A stretch of 64,000 bases of DNA, taken from Actinostola sp. cb2023 (Eukaryota; Cnidaria; Anthozoa; Actiniaria; Actinostolidae). How positions within the stretch are numbered: position 1 is the stretch's first letter; each line of letters starts with the position of its first letter. Shown here one piece after another: positions 54,135 through 64,000 of this stretch. The DNA lies in the NCBI GenBank assembly GCA_033675265.1, contig JAUJYZ010001207.1, positions 157,501-221,500 on the forward strand, in the 5' to 3' direction. Both the position numbers and the translations under genes were made by a program. The notes beneath the pieces were generated by a model. The model did not search any database, was not told the DNA's origin, and saw only the letters and a program-made list of their open reading frames with translations.

Positions 54135-54654
54135 TAAGCGTGTTTCGGGTGAAGGAATAGGCTCGTAGAGTTTTATTATTGTGTTTACTTAGATTTGCCA
54201 TACTTTTACTCTTAGTCGAGTGTTGTTAGATAATTTTTCCTGCAGCAGCTCGTTTGGTTCATCGGCACAAGTTTTTTCATGGTATTGTTAGTTGGTCAGT
54301 CAAAGCGATGTATAGTCACTAGCTTTTATGAGCATTTTATTTGTTCTCTAGGTTCATCATAGCCATGCAGTAGTTGGTTTAGGCGTTCGGTCAGGCATTT
54401 CTACGGAAAGTTATTATTATTATCTTTTTGGACGGTTATTTTACTAGCCTACTCGGTTTGCTTTTTTAGGATTGTTTCTATAAGTTTTTCATTTTTATTC
54501 ATAAGCGCTTCACGTAATGTTGCTCTGGTGTGCGTTACTTTCGGCAAAATTTGCATACGTTGTTATTGTTAGTTTTTGTATGCTAGTATGTCCCAGTGGG
54601 ACTAGCACAACGTACGTAATTAACGTGTTTAGGCATCGGTTTGGTTACCTTACA

Positions 54655-55350
54655 GTCCTCTGTGTGGCTTCGGGCCGTTTCCAGAGAGGTGGAAAGTGAT
54701 GAAAGTTATCAGAACTCTGTTTGGGTTTCGGACCCGTAGAGAGAGTTCTGTGTAGAGTCCTCTGTGTGGCTTCGGGCCGTTTCCAGAGAGGTGAAAAGTG
54801 ATGAAAGTTATCAGAACTCTGTTTGGGTTTCGGACCCGTAGAGAGAGTTCTGTGTAGAGACCTCTATGTGGCTTCGGGCCGTTTCCAGAGAGGTGAAAAG
54901 TGATGAAAGTTATCAGAACTCTGTTTGGGTTTATAAGGACCCGTAGAGAGAGTTCTGTGTGGAGACCTCTATGTGGCTTCGGGCCGTTTCCAGAGAGGTG
55001 AAAAGTGATGAAAGTTATCAGAACTCTGTTTGGGTTTAGGACCCGTAGAGAGAGTTCTGTGTGGAGACCTCTATGTGGCTTCGGGCCGTTTCCAGAGAGG
55101 TGAAAAGTGATGAAAGTTATCAGAACTCTGTTTGGGTTTAGGACCCGTAGAGAGAGTTCTTTGTAGAGACCTCTGTGTGGCTTCGGGCCGTTTCCAGAGA
55201 GGTGAAAACATGCATGTGAAAAGTGATAATACGCGTATGGAAATGAAAGTTATCTTTTATGAACTCTGTTTGGGTTTCCGGGACCCGTAAAGAGAGTCTT
55301 TGTAGAGACCTCTGTGTGGCTGCGGGCAGTTTTCAAAAGAGGTGAAAATT
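54655..55350 (+). repeat. About 102-bp minisatellite, 6-7 copies
   Basis: The unit holds GTGTGGCTTCGGGCCGTTTC, CAGAGAGGTGAAAAGTGATG and GAACTCTGTTTGGGTTT. Later copies diverge. Confidence 0.93.
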
Positions 55351-55394
55351 GATCATACGCGTATTGAAATAAAAGTTATCATTTATGGACTAGC

Positions 55395-55862
55395 TGTTTG
55401 GTTTTCGGACCCGTGTATAGAGAGGATCTGCATGTGGTTGTTCCTCCGAGTGTCTTTGAGCTGTTTTACCAGGGTGGAGACAAGCAATACTCTAGTGGTT
55501 TTCAGACCCGTGTAGAGAGTATCTGTTCCTCCGAGTGTCTTTGAGCTGCTTTACCAGGAAGGAGACAAGTGGCAATACTCTAGTGGTTTTCAGACCCGTG
55601 TAGAGAGTATCTGTTCCTCCGAGTGTCTTTGAGCTGCTTTACCAGGGAGGAGTCAAGTGGCAATACTCTAGTGGTTTTCAGACCCGTGTATATAGAGAGT
55701 ATCTGTTCCTCCGAGTGTCTTTGCGCTGCTTTACCAGGGAGGAGTCAAGTGGCAATACTCTAGTGGTTTTCAGACCCGTGTAGAGAGTATCTGTTCCTCC
55801 GAGTGTCTTTGAGCTGCTTTACCAGGGAGGAGACAAGCAATACTCTAGTGGTTTTCAGACCC
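55395..55862 (+). repeat. 88-bp minisatellite, about 5 copies
   Basis: The unit holds GTTCCTCCGAGTGTCTTTGA and CAATACTCTAGTGGTTTTCA, GACCCGTGTAGAGAG. The GACCCGT...AGAGAG piece is shared with the preceding 102-bp array. Confidence 0.93.
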
Positions 55863-56200
55863 TACAAAGTTGTAGGATGACTTATGTCACCTAGTAGCTT
55901 CGGGATGTTTTAGAGGGTTATAAAAATGCAAGTTCTGTCCTCTACGGAGTAGCTGCGTGTCATTGGCCAGGTTGTAATATGAACTGTGTCCTATAGTTCC
56001 TCGCTATTTGCTTCGGGTGAGGAAAATGTTAGGAGAAAAGCAAAGAATAGCGAGCTTCAAGCACACACACACAGAAAAGAAAATATGTTTATGTGTATGT
56101 ATACAGTGGTTGTTTTCTTCGCTTCGGTTGGGAACAGCAATCCGCACGTGCATATCGTTTTATCGAGTGTCCGTGTTCCTATGCTGTTCAGGATAAGAGG

Positions 56201-56418
56201 GCTGCTGTTTCCTGACTGGGGCTCTCGACCACCCCTTTGCAAGAAGCTTAAAATATACCACGTTCTGCCTCTTTGTTACAGAATTGTTGTTGTTTTTGTT
56301 GTTAATTGCTGAATGCTAAGAGAATAAAATGCTTCCATCGCTCAACTGGAGCAGGAGTTTCGAGAATTGTGATGGGTTAACGTTGGGGTGGACGGGAGCC
56401 CCAGTCAGGAAACAGCGT
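56201..56418. repeat. Inverted-repeat element, about 218 bp
   Basis: CTGTTTCCTGACTGGGGCTC faces GAGCCCCAGTCAGGAAACAG-type sequence; GACCACCCC/GGGGTGGAC extend it. Confidence 0.7.
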
Positions 56419-56660
56419 TTCTCGCGAGCGCACCGTTTAAAAAGGTTTAGAAGAAAGATAATTCGCGCTCCTCAGGTCATTGGGCTTTCGAGATTCAAAT
56501 TGTTTCGTCAGTAGCGAATTCAAAACCAGGAAGGGTTAGCGACCATAGTAAATATAATTGGTCTCTTCTTTTCAAAGTTGAATATATTCTCATAACATTT
56601 AACTTAACACTCCGACGAGTAAAGTGCAAGAGTTCGGTTCATAAATTTCCACATGAATCG

Positions 56661-57500
56661 TTGAAGGTGTTCCCGCATGTCCAACATTACAAAATGACCG
56701 TATTCGGCTTTGGATATGTGATAGCATGTACTACCGTAAGGAATGCTGAGTACTGGATAGTCAACACACTACTTCAACGCGCTAACAACATACCATCAAC
56801 AGAAGAAGGCAAGAAAAACGAATTATTATACGTAAAAAGTGTGCTGACTGCTAACAATTACCCGCCTAAGATCATACAGAACTGTGAGAGAAACATTAAA
56901 TCAAAGAAAGAACAGACCTCCAGTTCCAGTACAATGACCAACGACGTCGAGGAACAAAAAATATCAATTGTTGTCCTTCCTTACGTTAAAGGCGTGTCCG
57001 AGAAAATTAGCAGAGTTTTGAAACAACACAACTTGGATGTTGCTTACCGCCCTCTGACCAAACTGTGCAATCTCTTTCCACGACCAAAAGATCGCAAAGA
57101 TGCAAGCAGCGAAACTGACATAGTATACAAAATCAAATGCTCAGAATGTGATTTTGTATACTATGGCCAGACAGGCAGATCAATGAAAACACGAACTTCG
57201 GAGCACAGAGGAGCCATTGCTCACAACCACCCTAACTCAAAGATAGCACAGCACAGCAACGAAACAGGACATTCTTTTGACTTTAAAAACATTACAATTG
57301 TGGACAGAGAAAAAAACTACCACCAGAGGCTTTTCCTTGAAGCGTGGTTCACGGGCCAAGATGCCAACGCAGGGAATGATTGCATTCAAATTTCTGAAGT
57401 CTACAAGACCATCATGGGACTAAGAAATAAGCGCGCGCAAGGACATCAAGCGCGCGCCGCAAACGTTAAGTATTTCAAAGATCGCAACGTTTCCGATTAA
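56661..57500 (+). mobile_element. Penelope-like element, 3' coding end with GIY-YIG endonuclease (5'-truncated)
   Basis: A 279-codon open frame. Residues about 40-75 (LLQRANNIPSTEEGKKNELL...) match the linker between the reverse transcriptase and nuclease of PLEs. Residues about 125-240 form the GIY-YIG domain: DIVYKIKCSEC, then FVYYGQTGRSMKTRTSEHRG, HSNETGH and the E of LEAWFTG. The C..C pair before the YYGQTGR strand is typical of PLE nucleases. The reverse transcriptase is missing, so this is a 5'-truncated copy; the first 35 residues look unrelated. A hammerhead-ribozyme core follows 3 bp after the stop. The frame is intact, suggesting a fairly recent insertion. Confidence 0.85.
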
Positions 57501-57502
57501 TA

Positions 57503-57536
57503 CTGATGAAGGCCATTGATTAATGGCCGAAACGTC
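57503..57536 (+). ncRNA. Hammerhead ribozyme core at PLE 3' end
   Basis: CTGATGA is followed by a stem-II hairpin (GGCCATTGATTAATGGCC), then GAAAC and GTC. This is the conserved CUGANGA...GAAA...UH core, with a minimal ACGU stem III. Hammerheads are known at PLE ends, often acting as dimers. Stem I appears short here (about 3 bp seen). Confidence 0.7.
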
Positions 57537-57599
57537 TATATGAAAAACAGAAGTCAGAGACAAACACCAATCCTTTAATAATGTAAGTTAGAACACATT

Positions 57600-57980
57600 A
57601 TACTGCATTTTATTATTTTATTTTACCACTAATGCACCTTGCAGTGCTGACAAGGGACAGCCACATGTATAAAACCTATATTTATTGGACTCAGTCTTCA
57701 GTACTGCTTTGCACCGTTATGTGAAACTGCTTTATTGATTGGCTACAAAGCAATCATCTGACTGCTGAAAACATTACCCTCTGGCATTGCCATACTGATA
57801 TGCTGACAGGATTACAGTTTCATTATAATGCTTTGCATCAATGTAAGCAGAAAATATCACGCACTGGATCAAGACATCTACATCTACTTGTTTTTTTCGG
57901 TGAAGAGGAGTTTTGAGTTACCTACTTCTGTTAGTCTGCAATGTATTACTTGTTAAAATCTCTACGACTTTATCCCAGAA
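57600..57980. other. No gene or repeat recognised
   Basis: AT-rich intergenic DNA after the PLE 3' end. Confidence 0.35.
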
Positions 57981-57984
57981 CACT

Positions 57985-58669
57985 CTCAGGTGGTTTAAGG
58001 CTTGGCTGAGAGACTAATTACTCATAAAATCACAATTTTTGAATTATTGAGTCAGGCATTTCACCTACCAAGCTGAAACTCGGCTAGTAGCTGTAGTTCG
58101 TTGAAACAGATAATATTATATGGAAACTACTGGACATGCCGTATCACGTGACAAACCACGTGGTCACAAATGTACGAAAGACTCAACAAAAAATGGGGTG
58201 TACAGAGACTTTTCTTAGAATAATAGATTGTATATTAAATAAGGACAATTCAATAGGTCTTTCCAAAATAGCCTTTGCTCGTTGTCCATCATTGTTAGTT
58301 ATGGAGATAATTGACAAAATAGGTCACGTGACCAAGCTGAAAATTATATATTTTCATTTTTCTCTTTACCGTTTAGCTGGGGACAACGAGCAAAGGCTAA
58401 CTTAGGAAGACCTCTTCAAACATCATCAAATAACACCTATTTTATTATCCTAAGAAAAGTCTCTGTACTCCCCATTTTCAATTTTCTCTTTTTCTCATTT
58501 TAAGGTCACGTGACCTTTAGAAATTAACATAATTGCACTTAAAATATTACAAAACCTAAATGCCTCCTAAGGACCAAACACCATAATCATTCGTTATAAA
58601 AGGAGAGAGATATTGTAAAAATGTGATTTTACATGTTGCTCTATAAAACCAAGCCTTAAACCACCTGAG
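57985..58669. mobile_element. Foldback element, about 685 bp
   Basis: CTCAGGTGGTTTAAGGCTTG faces AAGCCTTAAACCACCTGAG. Inner pairs: CAGAGACTTTTCTTAG/CTAAGAAAAGTCTCTG and CCTTTGCTCGTTGTCC/GGACAACGAGCAAAGG. GGTCACGTGACC occurs inside. Confidence 0.78.
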
Positions 58670-59200
58670 CTATAACATACATGTACTGTATGAATCTGAA
58701 ACTATAAATTTACTGGATCCAACACATTATCTTCTACAAGTGTACTATGAGGCTTCGACATCTTTCCTGATATCTGGCCAGTAAATAGTTATTTAACATT
58801 GTATATAATATACACCAAACAGAATTCTCTATTTCATTGAATCCATCCATATTTGTATTAATTACTGCATATCAGTACAAACTTTATGCAATGGTGAGAA
58901 TAAAAGTGATCACTGACTGCTGAAAGTCTAGCTCTCTGTCTATGACGAGATTGTTATAGTGTTAGCATTTAAGCAACACCATACTGCATTTTTTCGCAGC
59001 ACTTCACTTGCAAATGCAACGACTAGTAATAACTTTATTTATATAGCGCTTTTACATGGACAACTTACAAAGCACTTTACAACTGATACAACTAAAATAA
59101 ACGTAATCATAATCCCAAAAAAAATACTTAAATCTTAAACCTAATCCTAAGTGTTAAAAATAGAGTTAAAAATATCAAATATATATATACTAAAGCCAGG
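58670..59200. other. Intergenic DNA with a retroelement-like tail
   Basis: TTTATTTATATAGCGCTTTTAC near 59035 resembles a common invertebrate retroelement 3' end. Nothing else seen. Confidence 0.35.
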
Positions 59201-59291
59201 TTCATGACAAGCCAAGACGCTAGGAGGCGTTTCCTCCTCGTGCTTCAAAGACGTCCAAGGGAGGGGGGAGTCCGGAGATGTCGGCAGGAGT

Positions 59292-59315
59292 GGGGGGGGG
59301 GGGGGGGGGGGGGGG
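59292..59315 (+). repeat. G24 homopolymer
   Basis: An uninterrupted G run. Confidence 0.95.
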
Positions 59316-59506
59316 ATTATGTTTCATTTGAGGAATCAGTTTCGTCCTATAGTGTATGCGATATTCGAGTTTCAATGGATTCAATTCGGCGATGTGTGAA
59401 AGCTACACTCGGTGAATACGATTATGGTTTGGTTTTATAAATGTATCTGCTGAATTTTTACCGTGGCTAAATAAAGTTGATTTATTGATTGCAGTTAGCA
59501 CGTGAT

Positions 59507-59718
59507 GCATCACGCTTACGGCGAACGCCAAACTGTACACGTGATCATGGTTTTGCTGCGTTTGCTCTCCATCCTTTCGCGTTTAGTCGTAAATGAGGTC
59601 ATTTTCTCGTTCTTAAAAACATGAGTATCCATTTGGAGGGTTTCCCGTTTATTTGAGGTTTTAAAAGCGAAACTCAATAGTCTATCTGATGTTTGCGTTC
59701 GCCGTAAACGTGATGCTT
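59507..59718. repeat. Hairpin element, about 210 bp
   Basis: GCATCACGCTTACGGCGAAC faces GTTCGCCGTAAACGTGATGC. Confidence 0.7.
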
Positions 59719-59757
59719 AATCTCTACCACTTGTGGTATGCTAGAAGTTTCTGACAC

Positions 59758-60062
59758 ATTACTGTGCTGCGCGTCGTACCGTTGCCACTCAGATAAAGTT
59801 TTAGATAAGTTTTTGACAACTTTTGACAACTTTGATTTGTACTTTTTACCATTCACCAATCAGATTTTAGCGGCTTACTTTGATGTAGTGATAGGCACAG
59901 TTTCTAATTAGCGTGTTATTACGAACTCTGCCCATCGCTGTATCAAAGTTAAAAGCTGATTGGTGGACGGTAAAAAGTACAAATCAAAGTTGTCAAAAAT
60001 ATGTCAAAAACTCATCTAAAACTTTATCTAAGTGGCAACGGTACGACGCGCAGCACAGTAAT
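59758..60062. mobile_element. MITE, about 305 bp
   Basis: ATTACTGTGCTGCGCGTCGT faces ACGACGCGCAGCACAGTAAT. Long arms (about 125 bp) include TTTGATTTGTACTTTTTACC and its complement. Confidence 0.82.
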
Positions 60063-60217
60063 ACTTTATGTATGTATGGACATATTTTGCGCAACTGTGT
60101 CCCAGTTAAGTACTCTAATTGGCGAATACTCTATGGCTCTTTTGAACCTAAACTTCAAAGGAAAAGGCATAAGAAATACTTGAAACAGCTCAGCTTTAAC
60201 GTGTCTTTATTTGAATA

Positions 60218-60220
60218 AAC

Positions 60221-60278
<58 letters not shown>

Positions 60279-60407
60279 TAACAATAACAATAACAATAAC
60301 AATAACAATAACAATAACAATAATAACAATAACAATAACAATAATAATAATAACAATAATAATAATAATAATAACAATAACAATAAGAATATTAACAATA
60401 ACAATAA

Positions 60408-60453
<46 letters not shown>

Positions 60454-60457
60454 TAAC

Positions 60458-60554
<97 letters not shown>

Positions 60555-60556
60555 TT
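60218..60556 (+). repeat. (AAT/AAC)n microsatellite
   Basis: About 340 bp of AAT runs interrupted by AAC blocks. Confidence 0.96.
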
Positions 60557-60683
60557 AACAATAACCTGTCGCTCAGATTTTTGAAGTTGTAAGAGTTACC
60601 TTGGTAGAGAATAGAAAGCAAATATCATCATTATTACTTCCTCAATTAGCAAACAGCCTGCTTCATATGTATATAAAGTTCAA

Positions 60684-60895
60684 GCAAGCAGGCAAGCAGA
60701 GCAAGCAGAGCAAGCAGAGCAAGCAGAGCAAGCAGAGCAAGCAGAGCAAGCAGAGCAAGCAGAGCAAGCAGAGCAAGCAGAGCAAGCAGAGCAAGCAGAG
60801 CAAGCAGAGCAAGCAGAGCAAGCAGAGCAAGCAGAGCAAGCAGAGCAAGCAGAGCAAGCAGAGCAAGCAGAGCAAGCAGAGCAAGCAGAGCAAGC
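60684..60895 (+). repeat. 9-bp repeat AGCAAGCAG, about 23 copies
   Basis: Near-perfect 9-mers; open in all frames by composition alone. Confidence 0.95.
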
Positions 60896-61196
60896 AAGCA
60901 AGCACGCAAGCAAGCACGCAAGCAAGCAGGCACGCAAGCACGCAAACAAACAACTAAGCGAGAAAGAAAGGGAGGGACGGAGGAAGGAAGCAAACATGCA
61001 ATCAAACAAACAAAGAAGGAAGGAGGGCAGGAGGGGAGGAGAGCAGGAGGGCAGGAGGGTAGGAGGGGAGGAGGTGAGGAGTTGAGGAGGGGAGGAGAGG
61101 AGGAGGGGAGGAGGGGAGGAGGGGAGGAGGGGAGGAGGGGAGGAGGGGAGGAGGGGAGGAGGGGAGGAGGGGAGGAGGGGAGGAGGGGGAGGAGGG

Positions 61197-61254
<58 letters not shown>

Positions 61255-61590
61255 GCAAGCAAGCACGCAAGCAAGCAAGCACGCACGCAAGCACGCAAGC
61301 AAACAACCAAGCGAGAAAGAAAGGGAGGGACGGAGGAAGGAAGCAAACATGCAATCAAACAAACAAAGAAGGAAGGACGTAAGGAGGTAAGGGGAGGGCA
61401 GGAGGGCAGGAAGGAGGGGAGGAGGGAGGAGGGGAGGAGGGAGGAGGGGAGGAGGGGAGGAGGGAAGGAGGGAAGGAGGGGGAGGGAGGGGGAAGGAGGG
61501 AAGGAGGGAAGGAGGGAAGGAGGGAAGGAGGGAAGGAGGGAAGGAGGAAGGAGGGAAGTAAGTAAGGGAAGTAAGTAAGGAAGTATTTAT
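60896..61590 (+). repeat. Purine-rich simple repeats with a duplicated cassette
   Basis: CAAG, GGAGGGGA and GGAAGGA blocks. A complex cassette (GCGAGAAAGAAAGGGAGGGA to AACAAACAAAGAAGGAAGG) occurs at about 60940-61024 and 61290-61384. Confidence 0.9.
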
Positions 61591-61613
61591 CTCGAATGTA
61601 AAGGTTTATTTAC

Positions 61614-61684
61614 CTTGTGGCAGAAAGAATGTTGACATTGCTCCTGAAGAGTGGTTGTCTTGTGAACTGGTGCTTCTACTTGTA
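61614..61684 (-). CDS. Possible small exon (unidentified)
   Basis: Minus strand: acceptor acttacag, 71 nt, donor AAG|gtaaat. Two frames stay open (QVEAPVHKTTTLQEQCQHSF; TSRSTSSQDNHSSGAMSTFF). It is one of the few complex-sequence islands between simple repeats. Confidence 0.2.
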
Positions 61685-61740
61685 CTGTAAGTACGTTGAA
61701 TACATATCAAAATACATTAGTATTAGTATAGTGATTTTCT

Positions 61741-61986
61741 ATTCATAACGATGCCTCAGAACATCCAGCAATCCCATAATTCACTGCGGTCACAATAGTG
61801 ACGTCACAACACACCATCGTGTCCTGCCGCACGTGCTGCGTTCCTTTCTCGGCCCCAGGTCTCAGGACGAGCTGGCCTATTCCAAATAAGCTATGTGACA
61901 TGTACTTGTCTATTATTAATGTCGTCAGGCTCGGCAGTCTGTTGGGACGTATTGACAAAGTGAAGCATTTCGGGCGTATGGAATAA
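61741..61986. other. Unique island between simple repeats
   Basis: GC-balanced complex sequence with open frames on both strands (minus: GIGQLVLRPGAEKGTQHVRQ). No splice sites or family recognised. Confidence 0.3.
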
Positions 61987-62041
61987 TCATCATCATCATC
62001 ATGTTCATCACTATCATTATTCCACATTCATTGCACCATAT

Positions 62042-62556
62042 CATTGCATTATGTCTGTCTCTCTGTCTTTATGTCTGTCTGTCTGTCTTTATGTCTGTCT
62101 GTCTGGCTTTATGTCTGTCTGTCTGTCTTTATGTCTGTCTGTCTGTCTTTATGTCTGTCTGTCTTCCTGTCTGTCTGTCTTTATGTCTGTCTGTCTGTCT
62201 TTATGTCTGTCTCTATGTCTGTCTTGATGTCTGTCTCTATGTCTGTCTGTCTGTCTTGATGTCTGTGTCTCTATGTCTGTCTGTCTGTCTGTCTGTCTTG
62301 ATGTCTGTCTGTCTTTATGTCTGTCTGTCTGTCTTTATGTCTGTCTGTCTGTATGTCTGTCTGTCTTTATGTCTGTCTGTCTTTATGTCTGCCTTTCTTT
62401 ATGTCTGTCTTTATGTCTGTCTTTATGTCTGTCTGTCTGTTTATGTCTGTCTGTCTTCCTTCTGTCTGTCTGTCTTTATGTCTGTCTTTTTCTGTCTTTA
62501 TGTCTGTCTTTCTTTATGTCTGTCTTTATGTCTGTCTGTCTGTCTGTCTGTCTTTA

Positions 62557-62593
<37 letters not shown>

Positions 62594-63594
62594 TTATGTC
62601 TGTCTTTTTCTGTCTTTATGTCTGTCTTCATGTCTGTCTGTCTTTATGTCTTTCTGTCTGTCTTTATGTCTGTCTGTCTTTATGTCTGTCTGAAATAAAG
62701 GTGCTAGTCTATCTATCTATCTATCTATCTGTCTGTCTGTCTTTATGTCTTTTACTGTAAGTCTGTCTTTATGTCTGTCTTTATGTCTGTCTGTCTGTCT
62801 TTATGTCTGTCTGTCTGCGGCTTTCTGTCTGTCTGTCTGTCTTTATGTCTGTCTGTCTTAATGACTGTCTGTCTGTCTTTATGTCTGGCTGTCTTCATGT
62901 CTGTCTGTCTTTATGTCTGTCTGTCTGTCTCTCTGTCTGTCTGTCTGTCTTTATGTCTGTCTGTCTCTATGTCTGTCTGTCTGTCTTTATGTCTGTCTGT
63001 CTGTCTTTATGTCTGTCTGTCTGTCTTTATGTCTGTCTGTCTGTCTTATGTCTGTCTGTCTGTCTCTATGTCTGTCTGTCTGTCTGTCTTTCTGTCTGTC
63101 TTTATGTCTGTCTGTCTTCTTCTGTCTGTCTGTTTATGTCTGTCTGTCTTTATGTCTGTCTTTATGTCTGCCTGTCTTTATGTCTGTCTGTCTATGTCTG
63201 TGTCTTTATGTCTGTCTTTATGTCTGTCTTTATGTCTGCCTTTCTTTATGTCTGTCTTTCTTTATGTCTGTCTTTATGTCTGTCTTTATGGCTGTCTGTC
63301 TTTATGTCTGTCTGTCTGTCTTTATGTCTGTCTGTCTTCCTGTCTGTCTGTCTGTCTGTCTTTATGTCTGTCTTTTTCTGTCTTTATGTTTGTCTGTCTG
63401 TCTTTATGTCTTTCTGTCTGTCTTTATGTCTGTCTGTCTTTATGTCTGTCTGAAATAAAGGTGCTATCTATCTATCTATCTATCTATCTATCTGTCTTTA
63501 TGTCTTTACGTCTGTCTTGATGTCTGTCTTTATGTCTGTCTGTCTGTCTTAATGTCTGTCTTCATGTCTGTCTGTCTTTCTGTCTGTCTTTTCT

Positions 63595-63595
<1 letters not shown>
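62042..63595 (+). repeat. (CTGT)n/CTTTATGT compound microsatellite, 1.5 kb
   Basis: Mostly TGTCTGTCTTTATGTC. A small cassette (CTGAAATAAAGGTGCTA then ATCT repeats) occurs at about 62690 and 63450, so the array grew by long duplications. Confidence 0.95.

Positions 63596-64000
<405 letters not shown>

Noticed and set aside
60646..61362. A 238-codon open frame on the minus strand, and long frames throughout 62.0-63.9 kb
   Set aside because: Produced by simple repeats without stop codons; several frames are open at once and composition is two or three residues.
61743..62027. A 94-codon minus frame with a poly-Asp start
   Set aside because: The Asp run comes from a CAT microsatellite; no splice or family support.

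Overview
This is eukaryotic, metazoan nuclear DNA: AT-rich, with few genes, short exons joined by consensus GT/AG introns, long introns, and a very heavy load of minisatellites, microsatellites and inverted-repeat transposons. The gene content (an M1 aminopeptidase, NPC2, GLOD4) is generic for animals. The dense foldback/MITE repeats, Penelope-like retroelements and tRNA-derived SINEs point to a marine invertebrate. A cnidarian is my best guess, but this is inference and the sequence does not prove it.

Layout. (1) 3.6-24.7 kb, + strand: the 3' half of an M1-family membrane aminopeptidase gene. Twelve exons join in phase into 454 residues ending at a natural stop; the zinc-site exons must lie left of the window. 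Its introns are filled with mobile DNA. The 9.6-kb intron at 3660-13265 holds a nested foldback element (about 4.3-11.0 kb). The intron after exon 4 begins with a 52-bp minisatellite that repeats the exon's own 5' splice site about 17 times. (2) 27.0-29.1 kb: a MITE, then an inverted pair of Penelope-like (PLE) 3' ends, each with a GIY-YIG nuclease coding end and a hammerhead-like motif, together flanked by a 12-bp direct repeat. (3) 32.1-32.6 kb, + strand: a complete intronless NPC2-type secreted lipid-binding protein, followed by a LINE relic and about 29 tandem copies of a 49-bp repeat, each carrying AATAAA. (4) 40.9-49.8 kb, - strand: a complete seven-exon GLOD4 (glyoxalase-domain) gene of 293 codons. 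A duplicate of its exon 6 sits 10 kb downstream and a decayed duplicate of exon 2 sits in its first intron. (5) 51.0-53.2 kb: a large inverted repeat; the right arm alone can be spliced into a small hypothetical membrane protein. (6) 53.8-57.6 kb: an unassigned minus-strand coding end, two minisatellite arrays, and a 5'-truncated PLE with a GIY-YIG domain and a hammerhead motif. (7) 57.9-64.0 kb: foldback elements, then almost pure simple-sequence DNA.

The three recognised genes share no evident pathway. The aminopeptidase trims peptides, NPC2 carries sterols in the lysosome or extracellular space, and GLOD4 is a glyoxalase-superfamily protein of unsettled substrate. The unusual part of the window is how mobile and tandem DNA has engaged genes: a multiplied splice donor, copied exons, a U6 relic split by a 74-bp hairpin insertion, and nested transposons whose target sites can be read directly.
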